Source: CAYNWT01 sp964450955 (lineage in GTDB: Bacteria > Planctomycetota > Planctomycetia > Planctomycetales > Planctomycetaceae). Taken from it: a stretch of 64,000 bases of DNA. The stretch covers positions 70,218 through 134,217 of the forward strand of contig CAYVFI010000016.1 in the NCBI GenBank assembly GCA_964450955.1. The letters run 5' to 3'. A program made the position numbers and the translations under genes. Below are positions 42,426-52,842 of this stretch, in pieces (position 1 is the stretch's first letter; the number at the start of each line of letters is the position of its first letter). The notes beneath the pieces are model-generated. The model had not been told where the DNA came from, did not search any database, and saw nothing but the letters and a program-made list of their open reading frames with translations.

Positions 42426-44933
42426 TTACTTCTCCGTCACCTTCCGAATTGCTGCTTTAAGCCCAGCCTGATCCACAGGTTTGCGAAGTCGTTGCGCATG
42501 TTTGAGGTTCTCTGGCAGGTCAGATTTTGAGTCATACCCGCTAACAAAAATAATTGGTACATCTGCCGCGATAAACTTTTCGGCCAGCGCGAAGCTTGTT
42601 TCGCCGCCAAGATCAATGTCCAGGATAGCAATGTCCGATTCAAGTGATGACGGATGGCTTAGGCATTCTTTGACGCCGGAGAAAGCCCGCACTTTTTCGA
42701 AGCCAATTTCCACCAGAAGCGATTCCATTTCCATGGCGATCACCATGTTGTCTTCGACGACAACCGCGCTATTTCGCTGGATTTCAACGCTGGATTCACT
42801 GACGTCGGGCGTTTCTGCAACAACCGATGGCAGCGTTTCCACCGCATCGTTTGGCATCCAGAAACGCACTTTCAGACCGTCTTCCGCAAACTCCATCGTA
42901 CAGTCGCCGTTGCATTCGTAAGGAACCGCCCTGCGAATCAGGCTAAGCCCGAATCCGTGACTGTCCGGGCTCGAAAGAGTGCCTTCAATTTCTTCAGACC
43001 ACAGCAGGCAAAGCCCACCGGATTCTCGCTTCCACTTCACCGTAAGCTTCCGACCGCGATCCGAAAGCGCCCCATGTTTTGCAGCGTTAGTGACCAATTC
43101 ATGAAGGACCAGTGCCATCATGGGAGAAACAGATGCAGTCAGGCCAATGGGTGGGCCACTAATTTCGACGTCATACTTCCCACTTGAGGTAAACGGCAAC
43201 AATTCCTTGCGAATAAGTTCCTCAAGTCGTGCCCATTGCAGACCGCTACCCCCAATCAAGTCATGTGCCGATGACAATGCCATGATTCGCTTCTCAAGCG
43301 ACGCTGCGTAGTGGTCTAACGATTCCGTTGAGGCTCGAGTTTGCCGAGTGATCGATCGCACAAGGGCCAGTATATTCTTTACGCGATGATTCAGTTCGGC
43401 AATCAGCAAGTCACGATGCGCCATTTGTCGTCGGAGTTCGTGAGCGGTCTCGTCCTTCGTCAATTCGTGTCGGTCACGCAGGATCGCTCGAATGGACATT
43501 GCGACTTCAAGCGTGAGTTTCTGCCAGGGCGCGCAGCGTCCGGCGACACTTTCCTGATACTCAGCAAATGATGCTCTTGGGTGAAGACGAGGACCGTTTG
43601 GGCCATACTCGATCTTTTTTTCTTTCGCGCCGGCCCAGCGAACTTGTTCAACAATTTCGTTTCTAAAGAACGCGATGTAAACAGAGTTCTGTTTTAGCTC
43701 CATTAACAATGCACCAGCCGACTGCATCTGTTCTTCGGCCTGAAGCCCGTCGATTGCGGCGAAGCTTTCAATGGAAACGACGTCTTCGTTGACTACTGAA
43801 AGCAGGCGTCTTGCGAAGTCCTCGCTGGGCGTTTCACCGCGAGCAAAAAACTGCTCCTTCATGATCAGCACGGCACCATCGGCCTCAAGCGTGCTCGTGA
43901 ACTCGTCAGCGAAGCCCTCAAACAGATCCGGCAAAGTATCCAGCTTCGTGTCCTGTACTGACCGCAGAATCGAGTCCGTCTGCTTGCGCGCATCCAGTGA
44001 TTCTTTTTCAATGCGCTGCTGAACCTGCATTGAAACCAGATGACCCAGCAGTTCTACGATTGAACGCTGGTCGGGCGTTAATCGGAACGGCCGGTCGTTG
44101 TGGAAGGCGAACAGCCCCCACAATCCGCCTCGCACGATGATCGATGTCGACATGGTCGAACTGACCCCCATGTTCTTGAGATACTCGACGTGAATCGGCG
44201 AGATGCCGCGCGTGTGGCAGTGCGACATATTTAGCGGTTCTTCGGTCAGACCCACGACGTTCACATGCGGATCGTGAATATCCACGCAGATGCGAAACGG
44301 GACACGGACCATAAGGTCACGGACCTGCGACGGGATATCCGAAGCCGGATAACGCAAGCCAAGAAACGGTTCGAGCCCGGGACTGCAGGCCTCAGAGACG
44401 ACCTCGCCTGCCCCGGAATGCAGAAACTTGTAGGCCATTACTCGATCGAAACCGGTGAGTTTCCGCAGCGCTTTGACCGCTGAATCAAGCAGACTGGACA
44501 GATCCGTCGTGGTCTCGATACGGGACAGTAGCGAACGAACTCGTGTCACTGGCGTCACCTTACCGACAGGTATTTCCTGGATCGGTTCTAGTTCAACAAT
44601 CGCTGTTCCACCCGTGATCACCGCAGAGACGTCTGCCTGTTGGGAACCTAGCTTGAACTGCCCGACCCGTTCTCGTTGGTCAGCAATCGTCGGCAGACCA
44701 AGCGCACCGCGCACTGCGTGAATGAAATCACGGTTCCCGGACACATCGTCGAAGCTTGTGCCAAGGCAATTGGTTTTAAGTTCAGCAAACATCGTTGGCA
44801 GGTTTTCGCTGACGTAGGTAATCTGCGCCGTGGCAGTGTCGAAGCCAATCAGCGATCCAAACGTTTGGATACGTCCCGGGATGTGTACTGGTTCGCTTTC
44901 GCAGTTGGAAATCGCGACGTCTTCAGGATTCAC
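42426..44933 (-). CDS. Bacteriophytochrome histidine kinase with receiver
   Basis: 835 residues from a GTG at 44933 inside the end of the heme oxygenase gene. PAS with the biliverdin-binding Cys11 (SNCESEPVHIPGRIQTFG), GAF with PASDIP, SPIHVEYLKNMGV and LWGLFAFHND, and PHY with the tongue motifs WAGAKEK and PRASF. The kinase is of the HWE/HisKA_2 type (IAELNHRVKNILALV), then HATPase and a C-terminal receiver (VVVEDN; AILDIDLGG; LRKPVD). It binds biliverdin and senses red/far-red light. All photosensory landmarks are intact. Confidence 0.95.
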   Translation of the reverse strand: MNPEDVAISNCESEPVHIPGRIQTFGSLIGFDTATAQITYVSENLPTMFAELKTNCLGTSFDDVSGNRDFIHAVRGALGLPTIADQRERVGQFKLGSQQADVSAVITGGTAIVELEPIQEIPVGKVTPVTRVRSLLSRIETTTDLSSLLDSAVKALRKLTGFDRVMAYKFLHSGAGEVVSEACSPGLEPFLGLRYPASDIPSQVRDLMVRVPFRICVDIHDPHVNVVGLTEEPLNMSHCHTRGISPIHVEYLKNMGVSSTMSTSIIVRGGLWGLFAFHNDRPFRLTPDQRSIVELLGHLVSMQVQQRIEKESLDARKQTDSILRSVQDTKLDTLPDLFEGFADEFTSTLEADGAVLIMKEQFFARGETPSEDFARRLLSVVNEDVVSIESFAAIDGLQAEEQMQSAGALLMELKQNSVYIAFFRNEIVEQVRWAGAKEKKIEYGPNGPRLHPRASFAEYQESVAGRCAPWQKLTLEVAMSIRAILRDRHELTKDETAHELRRQMAHRDLLIAELNHRVKNILALVRSITRQTRASTESLDHYAASLEKRIMALSSAHDLIGGSGLQWARLEELIRKELLPFTSSGKYDVEISGPPIGLTASVSPMMALVLHELVTNAAKHGALSDRGRKLTVKWKRESGGLCLLWSEEIEGTLSSPDSHGFGLSLIRRAVPYECNGDCTMEFAEDGLKVRFWMPNDAVETLPSVVAETPDVSESSVEIQRNSAVVVEDNMVIAMEMESLLVEIGFEKVRAFSGVKECLSHPSSLESDIAILDIDLGGETSFALAEKFIAADVPIIFVSGYDSKSDLPENLKHAQRLRKPVDQAGLKAAIRKVTEK

Positions 44934-45507
44934 TCATTCGCTCCATCAGCAAAACCGCTTGGCTATAAATTGCATCGGCATGTTCGAAGACTGACATCGC
45001 GGCCGAAACAACCGATGATGAATCATCCGTGACCTGGCCCAGTGCTTCAGCAAAAGCGGGCCAGCGGGTTGTCGCTTCCTCAGCTGCCGCGGTCAGAAAG
45101 CACAACGGCGAGTCTTGACCCAATGATGCTTTCGCACGCTTAATCAGGACACGAGTCCCCATTGCTGATCCTTCCAGAACGTACGCTCGCCCCCAATGTT
45201 CGGCTGAAGTTTGCGGTGCCGAGCCCGCATCAGGGTCGCAAGACGGCGGAAGTACCCCACCGCATTTTGCGAGTGAGGACAGGTCCCGATCCAGCCTCTC
45301 AATCGTTGCATGCGCATTCGCTGCCAGCCCGATTTGCTGCGCGCACCAATCGAGACTAACGGCGTTCGCCTGAAACAGTTCGCGCATTCCCGATAGGTAG
45401 AGGCTGTAGGCAGTCGTTGAATCGAACGGGGCAAGTTTTCCTACAGTTGCGTCCAGGGCCGCATGTTTGTCCCGCGTGTCTGATCGCAGCATGTCTCGAA
45501 GATTCAT
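44923..45507 (-). CDS. Heme oxygenase (biliverdin-producing, BphO-type)
   Basis: 194 residues. The start LRSDTRDKHAALD carries the proximal heme His15, and the helix YVLEGSAMGTRVL matches the conserved distal glycine region. It opens heme to biliverdin, the chromophore of the phytochrome whose GTG start lies within its last codons (11-base overlap), so the two are translationally coupled. It starts 3 bases after the CheB/CheR hybrid kinase ends. Distant from HmuO-type enzymes but fits BphO. Confidence 0.9.
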   Translation of the reverse strand: MNLRDMLRSDTRDKHAALDATVGKLAPFDSTTAYSLYLSGMRELFQANAVSLDWCAQQIGLAANAHATIERLDRDLSSLAKCGGVLPPSCDPDAGSAPQTSAEHWGRAYVLEGSAMGTRVLIKRAKASLGQDSPLCFLTAAAEEATTRWPAFAEALGQVTDDSSSVVSAAMSVFEHADAIYSQAVLLMERMSES

Positions 45508-45510
45508 CCG

Positions 45511-48500
45511 TTACTCTTTGGTCACCAGATCGGCAATGGTTCGTGTCAGGAGTGCCGCATCAATGGGCTTCGTAAGATACGCATCACACCCGGCGTTAAG
45601 CGCTTCTTCTCGCTCGCCTTTCATTGCGGCAGCCGTTAGGGCAATGATCGGCATCATAAATCCAAGTTCACGTATCTCGCTTACCGCTTCACAACCTGTT
45701 TTGACGGGCATTTGCATATCCATCACGATCGCATCAAAAGGTTGTTCCCGGGAGTCACGAACAGCGTCGATGGCTTCCTGACCGTTGGAAGCGATCGCGA
45801 CTGTCGCACCCGCTTGCTCAAGAAAGTGGCTCGCAATCTTCCAGATGTCTCGGCGGTCATCTGCGACAAGGATGTGTTTGCGTTTTAGAGACGATAGTTC
45901 CTGCTGCGGCGGGGTCTCGACACTCGATATCTGAGGCTGAATCATCTTTCCATCAGGCTCTAACCGCGTCGGCAGCATGACAGTGAATCGACTTCCCACT
46001 CCTTTTTCGCTTTCGACACCGATCGTGCCACCGAGTAAATCGACCAGCCGTTTGCTAATGCTGAGACCAAGCCCGGTCCCACCACGTGTTGCACTTTTAT
46101 CAGTGCGAGTAAAGGGTTGGAACAAAACCGACATCTCGTCGTCTGTCATGCCAATGCCGGTATCGACAACAGAAAGCGTGAGCTTGTCATTGGCAAAACT
46201 CACCTCAAGTCGTACTTCACCAGCCTCAGTGAATTTCATCGCGTTGCCACACAGGTTCACAAGAATCTGCCGCAGTCGGACTGGATCAGTCCTGACCTTT
46301 TGCGGCATAGGCCCGAGGAACTCGACAACGAACCTGACACCGGTCTCTGATGACCGCACCTGCATCATTTCGTGGATATCATTCACGATCGACGCAGGAT
46401 CAACCGTCATGAAATCGATCGCCAGTTTTCTGGCTTCGATTTTCGAGAGATCCAGAATGTCATTGATGATGGACAGCAAATGTTGACCATTGCGGCGAAC
46501 GGTCTGGGCGTGCGCCGACACCTCTGAGTTCTCAGTCATGCGTTCGATAAGCTCGGCGTAACCCAGCACAGCGGACAGTGGTGTGCGGATTTCATGACTC
46601 ATGTTTGCAAGGAACTCACTTTTCGCCTGGCTGGCCGCCTCTGCTTTCAATCGCGCTTCAACCAAATGTTCGTTTTGAAGTTTTCGATTTGTGATGTCGC
46701 GTCCAACGCCGAATACAAACCGCTCACCCGCGATCTCGATCCCACTTAACCCGACCTCCAGAGGGACCGTTCCGGAAGGAGTCCTTATTTCCGTTTCGAA
46801 CAACTCAGACCCACCAGCTTTCAGCTGCTGAACCAATCGCTTGAACCTTACCGGATCCATGTTTTCGTCGATATCGAAAACCCGACTGCTAAACACTTTC
46901 TCTTCCACGATGCCAGTTGTCTCAATGGCCTGTGGATTGGCATAAAGGATTCGTCCCTCTTCATCGAGGATGAGGTGGATGTCCTTTGCTGTATCGCTGA
47001 GATGTTTGAATCGTTTGATCTGACGCTGGGCTTCGACCAGTCGCGTGACATCAATGATCGTCAAAACAGCTCCCGAGACACCTGACGCATCGCGGTAGGG
47101 AAGAATTCGCAACAGGTAAGGCGTGTTCGCTCGGTCGGTAATATCGCGCTCAATTTCCTTCTCTTCTCGGAGTGCTTCGCCGACATCTTCGACCAATCCT
47201 TCATAGCCAAGATTGCTGGCGAAACTGGCAATCGGCCGGCCGATGTCCTGCGGCATCATGTGGAACATTCGGCCAATTTCCGGTGTAAACCGTCGCAGAC
47301 AGGACTCTTCGTCGACAAAAATCACGCCCACTCGTGTCGTGGCCAGCAGGTTGTCCATGTCATTGTTGGCTTCGGCCAATTCGGCAATGCGCTTCTGATG
47401 CTCGACATTTACGGTGTAGAGTTCTTCGTTCACCGACTGCAGCTCTTCGTTTGTGCTCTGCAGTTCTTCGTTCGATGCAACCATTTCTTCATTGGTGGCC
47501 TGAAGTTCTTCATTGGCTGTTTCGAGTTCCTCGATGGTGGCCTGAAGATTCTCGCGCGTGTACCGCAGTTCCCCTTCCAGCGATTCGATACGCTTTTCTG
47601 ACACCTCACTTAGATCGACGATGGCTGCATCACCAGAGTCTTCGTCCGAACTTGCCTGTCGCGCTAACGGGTCAAACTTAACCAACAGCGCAACGGCCCC
47701 GGCTGTTCGATCATGGATTGGCCTGATGGTCAACCGGATTTGTTCAGGCTTTTCGCCGGGAACCTGGCGAACGCCTGCGTATTTCACTTCCGTGTTATCT
47801 TTCAGCGCGTGCTGCAACCCTCCGGCGATAGATGTCCTGAGACTCTCGTGGATTGTGTCCAGCAAATTCGAACTGTGCCGCCCGCTACGATGCGACAGGA
47901 ACCGCTCTGCACCTCCGAAGACATGCAGCAAATTGAAGTTCTCATCGACCAACAAGCTGGTTGACATACTCTCAGCCAGCAGTAGCTCGTACGTCCGCGA
48001 CAGGTCCGGGTTTTGAGACGTTGCTTGTTTGTGTGACCCAAACAGACGATTCATCTCGTTGGTGTTGCCAAGTGCGATGCGCGAATCGATCGGAAGTCGG
48101 ATATCCCGGCGTTTGCGATACAGCCGCCACCGCTTATCAATTGGCTGAAACTCGTCACTTAGGTCGCCGGGCGTTTCACTTGGTCCGAGAAACAGGATTC
48201 CTCCTGTCTTCAACGCGAAGTGAAACATCGTCAGTGTCTTCTTCTGCGCGTTCGGCTGCAGATAAATCAACAGATTGCGACAGGAAACCAGGTTTACCTG
48301 AGTGAACGGTGGGTCGTTGAAGACGTTGTGCGGTGCGAACACAATTTTTTGTCGGAGTTCACGGATGACCTTGAAGTTGTCTTTGGTCTTGCGGAAATAT
48401 CGGCTCAGTAAATCCGCGTCCATGCCTTCAACAACATCAGCAGCGTAGACACCATTGGCCGCATGCTTCAAAGACAAAGGATGTGCGTCGGTTGCAAACA

Positions 48501-49548
48501 GCTTGTAATCAACGCGCAGATTTCGTGCCCGGATTTCTTCCTCCAGCAGAATCGCAATCGAGTAGGCTTCTTCACCAGTCGCACATCCGGCGACCCAGAT
48601 TCGAATCAACCCATCGGCATGCTTATCAAGTAGGCCTGGAATCACGTCTTCGCGGAGGATGTGATAGGCCTGCCGGTCGCGAAAGAATCGAGTCACACCG
48701 ATCAGCAAGTCCTGATACAGCGCAGTGAGTTCGCCTTCGTCTTCTTCAAGCCGCTGTGTATAGGCCTCAATTGTGGAACACTTTTCCATCTCCATTCGAC
48801 GCTGGATGCGACGGCCAATGGTGTTGGCCTTGTAGTGCGAAAAGTCCAGACCGCAGTGGGCTCGAAGTGCAGTAAAGATCTTCTCGATGCCGGTCGTGTG
48901 TGCGATTGATTCGTGTTCGGCAAGGGAGTCGCGTCCGACACCCTCGTTGATATACCGCACAAGCGCGTCGGGCATGGCGTCAGGCCGAAGCACCACGTGC
49001 ACGCAACCCGTCGCCTGCGCGTTCAGTGGCATGCCGTCGAACTTCGCCGAGACTTCATCCTGACATAGAACCAACCCATTCGCGCTCGCGATGTCACGGA
49101 TCCCGCGAGAACCATCGCTGCCTGTTCCGGACAGGATAACGCCGATCGCATACCGCCCAACATCGTGCGCCAGTGAGCGGAAAAACTGGTCGATTGGGTG
49201 CGACAATTCCGTCCCGCGTTCCTTCAGGAGCAGACGTCCTTCAGAGATGACCATCTCTTTCTTCGCCGGGATCAGGTAGATCGTGTTCTTTTCAACCTGC
49301 AGCCCTTCTTCCACCTTGCGGACCGGCAGCTTGGTCTTGCGCGACAGTAACTGATCCATGTGGCTCTTGAAGTCGGGCGACAAATGCTGCACAACGACAA
49401 ACGCCATACCAGTATCCACCGGCATTTTCTCGAAGAACAACTCCAGGGCTTCCAGCCCACCTGCAGACGCACCAACCCCAACAACGTGAAAATCACGCCC
49501 CGCTTCGTCAATGTGATTAGCTTCAGATTTCGGTTGCGATTCAGTCAT
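45511..49548 (-). CDS. CheB-CheR-PAS-histidine kinase-receiver fusion protein
   Basis: 1345 residues. CheB methylesterase (about 20-200; Ser in GASAGG, His in QHLSPD, Asp in GTGSDG), CheR methyltransferase (about 215-475; AGCATGEEAYS), a long coiled coil (about 650-720; repeated NEELQ units), two PAS domains (about 720-950), HisKA (FLANMSHEIRTPL), HATPase (GTGLGLSISKRL) and a receiver (ILVADDRRD; IVMDMQMPV). No chemoreceptor gene is nearby, so the Che domains may act within the protein. It heads the four-gene operon with heme oxygenase and phytochrome, which suggests a light-linked output. Confidence 0.92.
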   Translation of the reverse strand: MTESQPKSEANHIDEAGRDFHVVGVGASAGGLEALELFFEKMPVDTGMAFVVVQHLSPDFKSHMDQLLSRKTKLPVRKVEEGLQVEKNTIYLIPAKKEMVISEGRLLLKERGTELSHPIDQFFRSLAHDVGRYAIGVILSGTGSDGSRGIRDIASANGLVLCQDEVSAKFDGMPLNAQATGCVHVVLRPDAMPDALVRYINEGVGRDSLAEHESIAHTTGIEKIFTALRAHCGLDFSHYKANTIGRRIQRRMEMEKCSTIEAYTQRLEEDEGELTALYQDLLIGVTRFFRDRQAYHILREDVIPGLLDKHADGLIRIWVAGCATGEEAYSIAILLEEEIRARNLRVDYKLFATDAHPLSLKHAANGVYAADVVEGMDADLLSRYFRKTKDNFKVIRELRQKIVFAPHNVFNDPPFTQVNLVSCRNLLIYLQPNAQKKTLTMFHFALKTGGILFLGPSETPGDLSDEFQPIDKRWRLYRKRRDIRLPIDSRIALGNTNEMNRLFGSHKQATSQNPDLSRTYELLLAESMSTSLLVDENFNLLHVFGGAERFLSHRSGRHSSNLLDTIHESLRTSIAGGLQHALKDNTEVKYAGVRQVPGEKPEQIRLTIRPIHDRTAGAVALLVKFDPLARQASSDEDSGDAAIVDLSEVSEKRIESLEGELRYTRENLQATIEELETANEELQATNEEMVASNEELQSTNEELQSVNEELYTVNVEHQKRIAELAEANNDMDNLLATTRVGVIFVDEESCLRRFTPEIGRMFHMMPQDIGRPIASFASNLGYEGLVEDVGEALREEKEIERDITDRANTPYLLRILPYRDASGVSGAVLTIIDVTRLVEAQRQIKRFKHLSDTAKDIHLILDEEGRILYANPQAIETTGIVEEKVFSSRVFDIDENMDPVRFKRLVQQLKAGGSELFETEIRTPSGTVPLEVGLSGIEIAGERFVFGVGRDITNRKLQNEHLVEARLKAEAASQAKSEFLANMSHEIRTPLSAVLGYAELIERMTENSEVSAHAQTVRRNGQHLLSIINDILDLSKIEARKLAIDFMTVDPASIVNDIHEMMQVRSSETGVRFVVEFLGPMPQKVRTDPVRLRQILVNLCGNAMKFTEAGEVRLEVSFANDKLTLSVVDTGIGMTDDEMSVLFQPFTRTDKSATRGGTGLGLSISKRLVDLLGGTIGVESEKGVGSRFTVMLPTRLEPDGKMIQPQISSVETPPQQELSSLKRKHILVADDRRDIWKIASHFLEQAGATVAIASNGQEAIDAVRDSREQPFDAIVMDMQMPVKTGCEAVSEIRELGFMMPIIALTAAAMKGEREEALNAGCDAYLTKPIDAALLTRTIADLVTKE

Positions 49549-49902
49549 TCGATCCTCACCCCTTCCCTCGATTCTAGCGAATCAAACGTGTCCCGGCGAC
49601 AAGCAGGCTCAGCGGGAGCCCACGGCGATACAACGTCGATTTCGACATGCGGCAAACACCGTACCGGAGCACAATTGGGTATTATCGGACCCAATTCCGC
49701 ACGGTGGCCGACCACATTGGTCGCGCAGCGATCAGACCACACGCCCGCAAAACCGTCGCGCACGAAGTAAACGGGGTACTTCGTTGCCCTGTCGGTCAAA
49801 CTGCGGCAATCTGTAAGGAGAGAACCAGCGCGATGGTTGTGCCCTTCACTTGACGCGGCGTGGATGTCGATGCCTGACGATATCGGAGGTTAGAACGCCC
49901 TT
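49549..49902. other. Intergenic region between divergent genes
   Basis: 354 bases between the CheB/CheR fusion start and the AsmA-like gene start. No gene and no sigma-54-type site is seen, so the light operon is probably read from a different promoter class. Confidence 0.4.
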
Positions 49903-52740
49903 ATGAAGTATTTACGAATCGGTTTCTGCTGTTTCGTTGTCAGCGTGCTGCTGTCTGAGTCGGCTCAGGCGCAAGACGCGAAGGTCCGCTATTGGAACTC
50001 GTCGTGGGACTTCGAAGAAATCGACCTCGCCAATGTGTCCGCAAAACTGGCCGCGCTGGGGATTGACGTACCGGTCGCCATGCGGGGCAAGAGCACCATA
50101 AACCTGAAAGTCAGTGTTCCGTGGAACGCACTGCGAAATGCAAAGGCGTACCGCATCTCAGGAACCGTTCGTGGCACAAACGTACAAGTTGATCAACTTC
50201 GACTCACGACACTTGCGGCAGACGTAAACCTGACCGACGGCGTTCTGCAAATTCCCACGCTCCAGTTGGAGCAGGAAGGCGGACGAGTGGTTGGAAATGT
50301 CACCGCGAGAGTGGTTCCTCAGGGCGACTTCTCCAGCCGGTTGAAAGCCGAAACGTTTAACGTGCAACCGCTTGTCGCGTTGCTGGGCAAGTTTGACGTG
50401 GTTCCGAAAGGGATTGTCATTCGGGGAACAGTTGGCTTCGATATCAAAGCGCGCGGTCAGGTTAAAAATCTTTCAGACGTGTCAAAGTGGACCGGTTCAG
50501 GGACCGCGACCGTGAACTCTTTTCGTCTTGCCCGCGCTTCGTTGTCGACACCCGCCATTAGTGGCACTGTAAATCGCGTCGAGCTGGCAGATGGGCAGCT
50601 CCTGGTTGAAGGACTATCGCTGAGAACCGATCAGCGCGATGATTTGTTCGTTCGTGGAAACGTCAGGCTGCCGCTTTCGCGGACAGGTGCCTTTGCGGTG
50701 GATCTGGCGGCGAACGATTTCGACTACGGAGGGTTTGCGGACATCTGGTGGCCCGGACTGGAGTCTGCCGTCCGTGGCAAGATTGATGTTATTGCCAACG
50801 GTACCGGTCGCCTTGTCTCTGGCGAACCGAAGGACTATTCGCTGTCTGCCAAAGTCGGTTCTCCCAACCTGTCCGTACTGGGTTTTGCGCTGGGAGTGAT
50901 CGAGCACGACATTCGTATCGATCCGCGCGAGGTCTCTGTCACACGCATCGGCAATCGCCCGCGGTCAGCTGGGGAAAGCGCGATTGATTCTTTACGCGCG
51001 AGGTATTCGCTTGATGAAACACGCTTGATTGCCGAAGCGATTGACGCCCGTGTGTTTGGCGGCGAACTAAAGGGGGATCTTGAAGTTGCTCGGTCGCCCG
51101 AAGGCTGGCATCGTGCGAACCTGACCTGGTCCAGTATCTCCCCAACGGTCGAAGTCACGCTGCCGCTTGCGAACCGCCCGACCACGCTAAGCGGAGTGTT
51201 GTCTGGTTCACTACAATGGCAGACGCTGGCAAAAGATCTTGGTAAGCCGTCGCGACAAAGCGGACGCGCTTCGGTGAAACTGCAGAAATTAGCGGCAAAA
51301 GCGGAACCGCTTGGTGAACTTACTGCGGACATCACGCTGGACGAGAACGCTGTTTCGATTTCAGCCGATGGCGAGATTCTTGGCGGGCGGGTCGCAGTAA
51401 AGACGAGATCGACTGTCGACGATTCAACAACCTGGAAAGTGTTGTCGACGCGATTGCTGGTTGGCATTTTGAGAATCGATCGAGCATCTCTGCAGCGCGT
51501 GACAGCGTTCTATCCAATCAGGTCGAAACGACTTGATGGCGAACTGTCTGCTGCGGTTCGCTTCGCCCCGAACGGCTTAGTTGCCAACCTGAGCGCCAGA
51601 CGGGTGACGGCGTTTGGCAGGACTGTTTCCGATCGCATTGCTGCACGCGTCGATGTCGAAAACGGGAACGTAAGAATCGAAGACATTCGTGGAACATACG
51701 CAGGGGGAACCGTATCCGGCCGCGGTGTCTGGGGCCGCACCGGACGTCGTTTGCTTCGTCTGCAGTTGACTCGGAGTGACGCAAGCCGCCTTTTGTTACC
51801 GGTTAGCAATTCGGCAGACGACTGGCTCGGTGGCCGCATTTCGGGGACTGCCGTTGTGACTTCCGATTCAAACGATCCACGCAACCGTATCCGAATTACA
51901 GGTTCGGCCGATCTACGCGATGGACTGTTGTTTGGCGTTCCGATAGGCGACGTGCACAGCCCCTACACGACAACGTTGACGCCGCGTTATTTCGAATGGC
52001 TGATCGATTTTGACCATATGCAGACTGCTGTAGCGGGGGGACGCGGCGAGGGGCGGTTAGTGCTTCGTTCGGCGGTGGGGCACAGAAAAGGTCTCGATCT
52101 CGAAAGCAACTGGCGGCTGACTCACGTCAACTTTCGCGACATCCTTCGCCGCGGAGCGGGAACTGCTTTGGTTGGCCGAGGTGACGTTACCGGCACGGTT
52201 ACGCTGGCCGGTAAGAACGTTCGGTCTGAGAAAGACCTGGTTGGTCAGTTCCGTTTTCAGCTGGGCGGTACCGATGCGGGCGCGGTGCCGGGGATTGTGT
52301 CTGCGGGAAGTTTCATCGGGGCCGCCGGGATTCCCAGCACCCGCTTTAGAACAGGACACGCGTACGGTCGCATTGGACGCGGCGTTGCCAGGATAGAAGA
52401 TGCGGTTCTGACCGCGCCGACACTCGGTTTCGAGGCAGATGGAATAGTGGACCTTTCGTCCGGGCGTCTGGACATCAACGCCGTTCTGGCAACCGGCAAC
52501 TTTCAGGGCCAAACCTCCATTCTTCGTCAAACATTGCGTCCGCAAGTAGTCGACACCATTGGGCTGGGAACGGTGAACCAGATTCTTAGTGACCGGACCG
52601 TTGTGTTTGGAATGAAGGGCAATGTCCGTTCGCCGATTGTCCAACTTAACGCTGGTGAAACCCTCCGCGCGAATGCCTACAGCATTGCTGTAAGGCAGCT
52701 CTCTACAGCGGTCACGGCCGGGACCGTGCTTGCCCCGTGA
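49903..52740 (+). CDS. AsmA-like protein with signal peptide
   Basis: 945 residues with a signal peptide (IGFCCFVVSVLLSESAQAQ). The rest is beta-rich, with repeated blocks such as LNLKVSVPW, ADVNLTDGVLQIPTLQLEQEGG, GTVGFDIKARGQ and a C-terminal GMKGNVRSPIVQLNAGETLRANA. These are hallmarks of AsmA/TamB/YhdP-type proteins, which form periplasmic grooves for lipid or outer-membrane protein transport. The N-terminal membrane anchor of classical AsmA is replaced by a cleavable-looking signal. The GVLQIPTLQLEQ block is typical of large planctomycete members. Confidence 0.78.
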   Translation: MKYLRIGFCCFVVSVLLSESAQAQDAKVRYWNSSWDFEEIDLANVSAKLAALGIDVPVAMRGKSTINLKVSVPWNALRNAKAYRISGTVRGTNVQVDQLRLTTLAADVNLTDGVLQIPTLQLEQEGGRVVGNVTARVVPQGDFSSRLKAETFNVQPLVALLGKFDVVPKGIVIRGTVGFDIKARGQVKNLSDVSKWTGSGTATVNSFRLARASLSTPAISGTVNRVELADGQLLVEGLSLRTDQRDDLFVRGNVRLPLSRTGAFAVDLAANDFDYGGFADIWWPGLESAVRGKIDVIANGTGRLVSGEPKDYSLSAKVGSPNLSVLGFALGVIEHDIRIDPREVSVTRIGNRPRSAGESAIDSLRARYSLDETRLIAEAIDARVFGGELKGDLEVARSPEGWHRANLTWSSISPTVEVTLPLANRPTTLSGVLSGSLQWQTLAKDLGKPSRQSGRASVKLQKLAAKAEPLGELTADITLDENAVSISADGEILGGRVAVKTRSTVDDSTTWKVLSTRLLVGILRIDRASLQRVTAFYPIRSKRLDGELSAAVRFAPNGLVANLSARRVTAFGRTVSDRIAARVDVENGNVRIEDIRGTYAGGTVSGRGVWGRTGRRLLRLQLTRSDASRLLLPVSNSADDWLGGRISGTAVVTSDSNDPRNRIRITGSADLRDGLLFGVPIGDVHSPYTTTLTPRYFEWLIDFDHMQTAVAGGRGEGRLVLRSAVGHRKGLDLESNWRLTHVNFRDILRRGAGTALVGRGDVTGTVTLAGKNVRSEKDLVGQFRFQLGGTDAGAVPGIVSAGSFIGAAGIPSTRFRTGHAYGRIGRGVARIEDAVLTAPTLGFEADGIVDLSSGRLDINAVLATGNFQGQTSILRQTLRPQVVDTIGLGTVNQILSDRTVVFGMKGNVRSPIVQLNAGETLRANAYSIAVRQLSTAVTAGTVLAP

Positions 52741-52842
52741 CGCGGCCCGGTTAGCGAGAGTCCGGCTGAGAGCCAATCGGCAAACTTTGCGCAGTCGGAA
52801 AAACCCATCAACTGGCCGCATGGCTTCGTCGATAGCAAGTGC

